From positions 1 to 30,286 of the forward strand of contig QAXH01000724.1 in the NCBI GenBank assembly GCA_004335635.1: a DNA stretch of 30,286 nucleotides. The letters run 5' to 3'. The stretch is from Chloromonas sp. AAM2. Its lineage: Eukaryota; Chlorophyta; Chlorophyceae; Chlamydomonadales; Chlamydomonadaceae. Below are positions 23,634 through 30,286 of this stretch, in pieces; position 1 is the stretch's first letter, and each line of letters starts with the position of its first letter. The position numbers and the translations under genes are program-made. A model generated the notes under the pieces. That model did not search any database and had not been told where the DNA came from. It saw only the letters and a list, made by a program, of their open reading frames with translations.

Positions 23634-25301
23634 AAGAGGTCAACGTGACCGGGCAAGGCAGGCATTTATCATGGCCCCAGACACTACATACAATACATCG
23701 GAAGCTGTGAAAGAAAGAAGCTGCAAAACCAATGTCATTATGTCCAGAATATGCTTATCACAAGGCACAACATTTGATGACTGGCTGTCCCAAGTACATA
23801 TGTTTGTGTGTCTTGTCGGGCAAGCAGGTTTAGCGTGGGGCTCCTATTCATTTCATTTTGATGGTCAAAGGAAGGCAACCATGCAGGAATCTGAAGGCAC
23901 GTGTACAATGCCGACCTGGCCCTTGTGGCAGCTGCATCGCACTCAAATTTGTGGTCATGTGCACATGTGTGGTCATGCTCATGTATGTATGCCACTCTTC
24001 GGACAGTTAGTCAACTGAACCCAAAGTGTGACCAAGTTGCCTTGCATTGCAGCGCGGGGCAGGACAACTGCCTGTTGCAACATCATGGCTGATTCTAAGA
24101 TTGCCTTTACAAGGTATTGTAAGAAGGTTACGGTTGCGGTCCAATTTTACTGTTGCGGTACGACCCAGTGCCAATGTTAGGCGACATGAGTAACCGGTGT
24201 TTGCCATTTGTTGCCTGTTTCTGAAGTGTGATACCAGCGCCGCGTTACTGTAAAGTGTCAAAGTTACATGCTGATACCCTGGCTGTCTGTAGGTCAAGTT
24301 GCAAGGAACGTCAGGACTAGAATACCCAAGGAGGACTGGCATACCAACTTGGGTCCTCTTAACGAAACATTCACCGCAAGATTGCAGTTTACCCAGAGTC
24401 TTAGATCAGAAGGAACACACAGAACACAAATTTGTCACAAAACACAAGAACACAGAAGGATGCATCCGGATGCTGGGTTCCTCCCACCCGTTATGTTTGT
24501 TTGTTGCTCCTGTCATGTTTCAACTGAACGTTGCTTTCTGTTGGCCATGTGACACAGGACGACATTCCTGCTTGCTCCCTGCTGTATGTATTCTTACCCT
24601 GGCAAGAATCCTCTTTCAAACGCCCACGCCACGAGCGAGGTGGCATACCTTACAATGGCCGGCAGAGTGTGCAGGGATCCTCACGCACCAGGACACGAGA
24701 TTTTGCACGACCCCGGTGATGAACTGCCACACGGACACGAGAACTGGCACTGCCTCAGGAAAGTGAGCTCAGGTAGGCACCATCGCTAGCAGTACATGAA
24801 CTCAGTATCAAGTATCATGAATTACAAGACTCAATTTAGTGCAGTCAGTCCTCAACAGGACACCTCACCCTAACACCAGCAGGTTGAACAACTGGTTGTA
24901 TTCACTGGCATGTAGGGGCCAGTTTGGCTGCCCTGGCCTTGTCACCAGCTCCTGTCCGACCGTTCCCATAGCTCCAGAAGCTGCGTGCTGACTGGCAGCT
25001 TCCTGCTGTCCCTCATGTTGCGTGAGTCACGCGTGGTGGTGGTGTTGTACTCGTAGTCATGATGACCATTGCCTTGACACATGACCTGCTGGCCCGCCTT
25101 GATCGAACACCTTGGGCACACCTTGGATCACAGTCCAATCCCCTGAGGTTGTCCCCTTTCCCTGCTGCCACTCTGGTTCCAGTGTCATTCTTGTAGATTG
25201 TCCCAGAACTGGCAAACATCTTTGCTGTTTGAGTTGGCTTCTGGCCAGGAGTCGTGGTTACTAGGGTTTGGTTTGGATGTCGGTTACACAGCTGTTGGCT
25301 C
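23634..25301. other. Convergent intergenic region and 3' UTRs
   Basis: It lies between the stop codons of the plus-strand large gene and the minus-strand TMX2-like gene. The left part should be the 3' UTR of the large gene (candidate TGTAA at 24118 and 24249). The right part should be the 3' UTR of the TMX2-like gene (TGTAA on the minus strand near 25283 and 24822). In 24531-24789 two overlapping plus-strand frames stay open, one reading HATSEVAYLTMAGRVCRDPH, the other ESSFKRPRHERGGIPYNGRQ. Neither has flanking exons that I can join, so no gene is called. Confidence 0.4.
24118..24122 (+). terminator. Candidate poly(A) signal TGTAA of the large gene
   Basis: TGTAA is the usual chlorophyte polyadenylation signal. 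This first copy after the stop codon lies 485 bases downstream; another is at 24249-24253. Assignment rests on position only. Confidence 0.35.
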
Positions 25302-27472
25302 TCAAGTCGCAGGGGTGGCTGCTGCTGCCCCTGGGGGGCCTGCTGTGCCCATGGACCGCGCATACCTAGCGTCTAGCTGCAGAGCGTTGACCAGCTGGAT
25401 CTTACTGAACGTCCACTTGGTGGCCCCTGCAAGGCTTGCCCTGCTGCCTGTCGGCACCCTGCTGACCTCCTGGCCCCCTTCAAAAAGGGCAACTGTTGGC
25501 AGTTGCGCGCTGGTGGCGTTGAGATCTAGGTTGAGGGTGCGGGCCAGGCGCGGCCAGGCGCCCACGTCCAGGCGTGCGAAGCGGAGCTTGTCGGTTGCAT
25601 AGCGCAGCGAGAGCTCGGCAAACATGGGGTAGGCGTGACGGCACCTGAGCAAAGACGCAACATGCGTTATAACTAGGTATTGAAGTGCGTAAAGCGTGTA
25701 AAACGTGTACTGCAAGTTGTCAAGTTACACATGCACAGCACTCACCCAACACAAAGAACATGCCCATCTGTCACTGATGCTCTGTCAATGCCTGTTGATG
25801 CTGGCAATAACTTGGTTCTATAACAACAGTGTGCCGCTCGCCGTGCCCTTGAGTCATGTGATGTTTATTGACAGCAGCTGCCGTCGTCCGGCGGCCACTG
25901 TCCGGTTACCCAGGCCCAAACCGGGGCCGGGCAGACAGATCCAGTCTCTTGAAAAGGTCACTTCACAGCATCCTTTGTTGTACACACTTTCACACATTGC
26001 ATACAACGCAAAGCTCAGCGGGAGCGTCCGCCCTCTTCTCCTCCCCTGTCCCAATCCACGACAATTCATGACAACTATATGGAGCGCTAGGTGGAGTCAT
26101 GAATCAGCACAGGGGCGGAGAAGACGGCGGACGCCCCCGCTGAGCAGTGTGTTGTGGACACAACTGCACAACCTGTGCTGTTATGACAAGCATAGTCACA
26201 GCTTGCGCCCTCCTCTGCCCAATGTCCGTTTTCTCACCTAGCACTCCACGTGGTTGTCATGAAGACCGCGTACGCCACCCCATCGCCCTTGTCCTTGAGG
26301 CAGTTTTCCATGAACAGCTGAGCGGTCATCACCTCGACCTGCACAGCCCAGGACAATCGTACGCCCCTGCTTACTCCTGCTTGGCATTTTATCAGGGTGT
26401 GGCATTGCTATGGTCACTGCGGTGTAAGCATGGCCTGACTCGCTAGTATGCAAAAAAGCATCATAGTGAACAACCAAATCATGTCAACGAACCAACAGAC
26501 AGCCACGTCAAACAGCACAGGTGCATGCAAGACCACTGTGTACATGCAGAGGATTCAAATTGCTTCCATTCTGCCTCGGTGCTGCTGCCAGGCCAGGCTC
26601 GCCCTTTATCCACGAGTAGCCAACAGGCAGTGACTATAAATCCACGCGTTTCTATAAATTTGGCGCGTGAGTAGCCAAAATGCAACTATCTGATAACGCC
26701 TATGAGATGTTGTGTCTGTGCGTGATGGAATGTGTGGTGGTGCTGGTGTGTGAGCACCTTACTGCGCGTTGATGTAACTGCCATAGGTTGGTTGGGCGCA
26801 CCTTGCTGGGTCCTGTGTACGAGGGCTCGTTGAACAGCATGAAGACTACACCAAACGCAAGCAGATACCATATGGCAGCTATCTGCGGAAAACATGCGAT
26901 GAGTGGGAAGGATGTGTGCAGAAGAGCACTAGTCAGGCTACATTCACAACAGCTACATTCACGCAGTGTACTGTTGAGGCTTTTTCGATTCACACCAGCC
27001 AGTGATCCACACAGGCAGATGTAGAGCATGGAGGCATTACTGGTGCCTGTTGTGCAGGGCACCATGCAGAAAGAGCAGACCCATCATGCTATGCATGCAC
27101 CATGCATGGTCATCACCCAGCACTCACTGGATCAGTTAGAGCTGCATTGATGAGGACGAACAATTGTGCATGGCCCATGATGGTTGCCACCATGGCATCT
27201 GCTGAGCTGGACCTGTATGACCTTGCTAGAACCGTTAGCGTCAAGGATGCAGCAATCTGAGATTCCATTGAGGAGAAGGCAGCGGAGTGAACGGTGGAGA
27301 ACCCAGTGCTGCTGATCTTGCCGCCTATGAAGGGAACTTTGATGTCAACTTGACTGTCTAGGTGTTGCGTTCTGAACAAGTAGTACGTGCTGAGGACGAA
27401 CAGGTTCAAGATAAAATACTCGTTGCGTACAAAGCGCAACAACGCGTCCGCAAAGGCGGGAAGCAGCGCCAT
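25302..27472 (-). CDS. TMX2: TMX2-like thioredoxin-related transmembrane protein, 4 exons
   Basis: Exons (5' to 3'): 27472-27128, 26882-26802, 26338-26238, 25644-25302. They join in phase to 289 residues, close to the usual TMX2 length of about 296. The N-terminal half is hydrophobic with probable membrane segments at about residues 10-33 (NEYFILNLFVLSTYYLF), 65-110 and 116-133 (IAAIWYLLAFGVVFMLF). They are followed by the family-typical NEPSYTGPSK, matching the PLYMGPE region of animal TMX2. The thioredoxin-like domain runs from about 143 to 275. Its active-site motif is S174-A-R-C177 in WSARC, the SxxC form seen in TMX2 rather than CxxC. The cis-proline is P225 in QLPTVALFEGG, and KWTFSKIQLVNALQLD matches the C-terminal helix. 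TMX2 is an ER/mitochondria-associated membrane protein linked to redox and calcium regulation. The ATG at 27472 was chosen because the hydrophobic N-terminus begins there; the frame is open upstream. There is no C-terminal KKDK-type retrieval signal. The third intron (25645-26237) contains a 133-bp foldback. Confidence 0.85.
26013..26145. repeat. 133-bp foldback (long inverted repeat) in a TMX2-like intron
   Basis: Arms 26013-26049 and 26109-26145 are complementary over 37 bases with three mismatches (outer end gctcagcggg / cccgctgagc). A second, perfect 9-bp stem is nested inside: attcatgac at 26064-26072 with gtcatgaat at 26096-26104. They are separated by an asymmetric internal loop (14 and 4 bases), and the terminal loop is 23 bases. 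Weaker pairing continues outward around 26001-26010 and 26148-26156. It lies in the intron 25645-26237. It fits a small foldback/MITE-type element or a long hairpin RNA precursor; no target-site duplication was recognised. Confidence 0.85.
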
Positions 27473-28078
27473 GCTGGCCGGGAGGATGTGATGGATAACC
27501 GCGCAGGTGTTATTGACAGTAGCGCATCCTGTGGTGTGTGCTTGCAGCAATGTGAAGCTCCAGAAGCTACGCAAGCGATGGATGGTCAGATGGGTGGACG
27601 GACTAACCGCATGCTTGCATGCACGTGATGGCCTCACATGATCTGAAAGTTCAAAGGGTCACAGCTGTCTGGCTCACAACCTTACTTCAATTAGCACAGA
27701 AGATTAGCACTATGAAGCAGTGCTGGTCAAGTCGTCGTCACAAAGACTTTTTCCCCATCATCTCACTAACTCACTCCCTGGTCACGTGCATGCACATGTG
27801 ACAAAAACACCATGTGGCAACTCGAGCGTGCAGCAAGGCCAGGCATGGTGCTCTGCTGGCACGATTGCTCAAGAGAGTCAACGTCCAAGGTGTGGATGCC
27901 CGCCTTGCATGCCTTCCTGAGGCGTCATCTACAACCTTTTCCAGGTTCAGAGGGAAACAAAGCAGATTTTAGTTGAATTTCATGGCTGCCCTGAATCTGC
28001 CCTGAGCCTGCCCATGGCTGCCCTGAATCGCTCGGTGCATGTGGGCCTCCCTAATGTAATCGATATATATGTCCATGT
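27473..28078. promoter_or_regulatory. Upstream region of the TMX2-like gene
   Basis: About 600 bases separate the TMX2-like start codon from the putative coiled-coil gene, which lies on the same strand. It should hold the TMX2-like promoter and 5' UTR. A cacgtg (G-box/E-box) within a near-palindrome, gtcacgtgcatgcacatgtg, occurs at 27780-27799. No exon was found. Confidence 0.35.
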
Positions 28079-29008
28079 CTAACTCATTAGGTCGCGTGGC
28101 ACCGCCGCATCCCTCAGCTCCGTTACCAGCTGATGCAGCCGGTGGTTGTCGCACTCCCTGTCACCGAGCGCCTGCAGCAGTAACAAGATCATGATAGTAG
28201 AGTAATCAGTAGTAATCGGATAGACATGTCTGACTGACATTGTAGGTTGGTTGTCAAAAGGACCGATGAGGGTTTACCAGACCGCCTACTATGGCCAGAA
28301 GTGAGTGTTCTCCCCTCCTCAACCAGGTGATAACAAAGGGAAAAAATAAATAATGGGATGGACATGTCTGATTGAAAGATACCCTGGCTACCTGTAGCCG
28401 AGTCCTGGCTGTACTTGCGCACACTCAGCAGTTGATTATGTGAGCTGTTGATTGGCTGCAGCCATTGGTGCTGTGTTCACTGGCTAGTAGGGCAATTGAG
28501 TGTGTAAGGGCCTGGTCATGGGCTTGTTCCAGCTGAGCAAGATGCCTGTGCCAACAATGCCATGCCCGAGAGGCACAGACTGGTTTGCTGATTTACCTTG
28601 CAGGTGATGTACAGGCGAGCATGTCAGGTTCTGCAGCTGCCTGCCCACAACGTGCTTGCCAGCTGCATGCTGAGATTGCCTTTGTGGAACCAGAACCCTG
28701 ATGATGGCACCGTGATAAGACATGGCAGAGCACGTTAGCAAGGTGACCATGCACGCCAGACAGCACCAATGAACCATCAACGGCCCCATGCCAGCTTTCT
28801 ACATGCATGCTGATTCCACAGCGGGTCGTTCCTGCAAGGCAATAACTATGAGATTACAGCAAAGGTTTGGGTGTTGTGCAAGATGTGCTGGAAGAGCCGT
28901 GGTTATGACTCATAATCCCAGCTGCAGCCAACGGCTACTACTCACGCACCGTTTGCAAGCAGCCAGCTCCTGCTGCTGCTGTTCTATCAGACCTTGCATG
29001 CTGGCAGA
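28079..29008 (-). CDS. Possible coiled-coil protein gene, 3' part, exon structure incomplete
   Basis: Several short frames with good splice borders suggest a minus-strand gene. One exon, 29008-28950, encodes SASMQGLIEQQQQELAACKR between cctgcag and g/gtgcgt. A second, about 28545-28481, encodes HLAQLEQAHDQALTHSIALLA after ggcacag. A terminal exon, 28171-28079, encodes ALGDRECDNHRLHQLVTELR and ends in TAG after PRDLMS. Possible small linking exons at 28831-28803 and near 28697-28651 keep phase, but the join into the terminal exon needs another short exon with a weak acceptor near 28427. All pieces are Gln/Leu/Glu-rich and look like coiled coil. No family is recognised, and the 5' part is not found to the right. 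Individual exons could be chance or remnants of a decayed gene. Confidence 0.35.
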
Positions 29009-29576
29009 CTGCAGGGCACAGCCACAGGACCATGTCTGGTACATTGGTAAAATGGTCCGGACATCACCAGAAATGGGATTTATCAGTCACAAAACGAAGT
29101 TTGTATCATATTAATGCACTCCTTGCGTCCGGGACCGAGTTTTGTGCAATTGTGTAATCCTGGTGCGATACACACTGACCAGTGGGCGGATGTGTGGTAC
29201 CTGATGCCTGGTGATGCCTGATGGTACTTGGTAGCGGCGGCCATATCAGCCTCAGTCACCCAGCGTTTGGAGGATTATTTGCAAACAAATGCATCACGCG
29301 TTACAAACACCATGTTCCGTGCAGCATGCGCTCATTCCAGAGGCTTGCCAGACGTTCCAGGGGCTTGTGCGCTGGAATATGGTGGGGGGATCCCAAAGCA
29401 CCGGGATTAGGAATCTCGTCCCTGGACAAGAAGCATTTGGGTACAACGGCCAAGATCCCATGAGTCAGCCGAGTCGTGAAATTTGTGATATGATACCAAG
29501 CAAGTACGGGTGTCAGAGGGTTTCTTGGGATGCTGAGGTACAAGGAGATGGTTACCAGCTGTCATTTGGGCCAATT
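29009..29576. other. Spacer before the satellite array
   Basis: A plus-strand frame open from 29289 to 29639 contains RWNMVGGSQSTGIRNLVPGQ and runs into the first decayed satellite unit. No splice sites, domains or start context support it. It may be a remnant of a mobile element or simply non-coding. Confidence 0.3.
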
Positions 29577-30286
29577 CCGCCATTCACAACTAAGCTACAT
29601 ACCGCACACGGACCTTGCCCCATGGGCGATCGCCCGTAGCCATATGGTTTGGCTTTGGGGCAGGGTTCGTAATCCACCACTAAGCTACTGAACCGGGACC
29701 CTGCCCCAAAGACAGTTGCCGGTGGCCACATGGTTTGGCTCCGGGGCAGGGTCCATTATCCACCGCTAAGCTACTGCACGGGGACCCTGCCCCAAAGACA
29801 GTTGCCGGTGACCGTATGGTTGTCTTTGGGGCAGGGTCCGTAGTCAACCACTAAGCTACTGCACGGGGACCCTGCCCCAAAGGTGCCCGCCTGGGTTGTC
29901 TTTGGGGCAAGGTCCATTATCCACCACTAAGCTACTGCATGGGGACCCTGCCCCAAAGACAGCTGCCGGCCCCCGTCTGGTTTGGCTTTGGGGCAGGGTC
30001 CGTAATCAACCACTAATGCTGCTGCACGGGGACCCTGCCCCAAAGGTGGCCGCCTGGTTTGTCTTTGGGGCAAGGTCCATTATCCACCACTAAGCTACTG
30101 CACGGGGACCTTGCCCCAAAGACAGCTGCCGGCCCCCGTCTGGTTTGGCTTTGGGGCAGGGTCCGTTATCCAACACTAGGCTACTGCACGGGGACCTTGC
30201 CCCAGAGACAGTTGCCGGTCCCCAGCTGGTTTGGCTTTGGGGCAGGGTCCGTTATCCACCACTAAGCTACTGCACGGGGACCCTGC
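29577..30286. repeat. Tandem array of hairpin-forming 76-87 bp units
   Basis: Eight recognisable units begin (at the c of ctttggggc) at 29653, 29739, 29824, 29900, 29986, 30063, 30149 and 30235, giving spacings of 86, 85, 76, 86, 77, 86 and 86. A decayed unit precedes them from about 29577, and the array runs off the window end. Each unit carries ctttggggcagggtcc, a loop of about 27 bases containing ccactaagctactgcac, then the complementary ggaccctgccccaaag, followed by a spacer that is long (gacagttgccggt...) or short (ggtg.ccgcctgg). The stems are perfect in the units at 29824, 29986 and 30063. The last unit is cut by the window edge. Confidence 0.95.

Noticed and set aside
24531..24789. 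Possible plus-strand exon in the convergent intergenic region
   Set aside because: Two frames are open at once, the splice borders are weak and no neighbouring exon was found, so coding cannot be distinguished from chance.
28244..28300. Plus-strand exon-like segment reading VVKRTDEGLPDRLLWPE
   Set aside because: It has an acceptor and a donor, but no partner exon on the plus strand could be joined to it, and the surrounding exon-like fragments are on the other strand.
28651..28697. MLO-type reading of the small segment WFWFHKGNLSMQLAS
   Set aside because: The resemblance to the FWF block of MLO proteins covers only a few residues, and neighbouring exon-like pieces are coiled coil, not MLO.
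29896..30265. Open frames across the satellite units (repeating MSLGQGPLSTTKLLHGD-type peptides)
   Set aside because: They are open only because the repeat unit happens to lack a stop in that frame; unit lengths are not multiples of three and the spacers vary.

Overview
The window looks like nuclear DNA of a green alga, probably a chlorophyte related to the volvocine/chlamydomonad group. Genes are broken into many short exons with GT-AG introns of roughly 200-950 bases. The coding parts are richer in G+C than the introns, and the long proteins carry Ala/Ser/Pro/Gly-rich low-complexity stretches. No bacterial operon, rRNA, tRNA, CRISPR array or intact transposon was seen. Exons were joined by hand from splice signals and reading phase.

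Layout. (1) 390-4968, minus strand: a three-RRM heterogeneous nuclear ribonucleoprotein of the hnRNP Q/R (SYNCRIP; plant LIF2) type, 12 exons whose phases all join. Its 3' end is uncertain. (2) 4969-5577: a divergent intergenic region. (3) 5578-5889, plus: a small uninterrupted 103-residue protein, not recognised. (4) 6443-23633, plus: one very large gene of at least 25 in-phase exons giving at least 2,277 residues. It has a degenerate IQ motif near the N-terminus, then charged helical segments and long disordered regions. I could not assign it to a family, and its first coding exon was not found. (5) 25302-27472, minus: a four-exon, 289-residue TMX2-like thioredoxin-related transmembrane protein with the SxxC active site typical of TMX2. 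(6) 28079-29008, minus: fragments of a possible coiled-coil gene, only partly resolved. (7) 29577 to the window end: a tandem array of about 76-87 bp units, each built around a 16-bp inverted repeat.

Functionally the genes look unrelated: RNA processing, an ER or mitochondria-associated-membrane redox-type protein, and a giant protein of unknown role. The more unusual signals are structural. They are the hairpin-unit satellite at the right edge, a 133-bp foldback in a TMX2 intron, a nested pair of competing hairpins in the last intron of the giant gene, a GC-AG intron, and telomere-like tracts inside an intron and an intergenic region.
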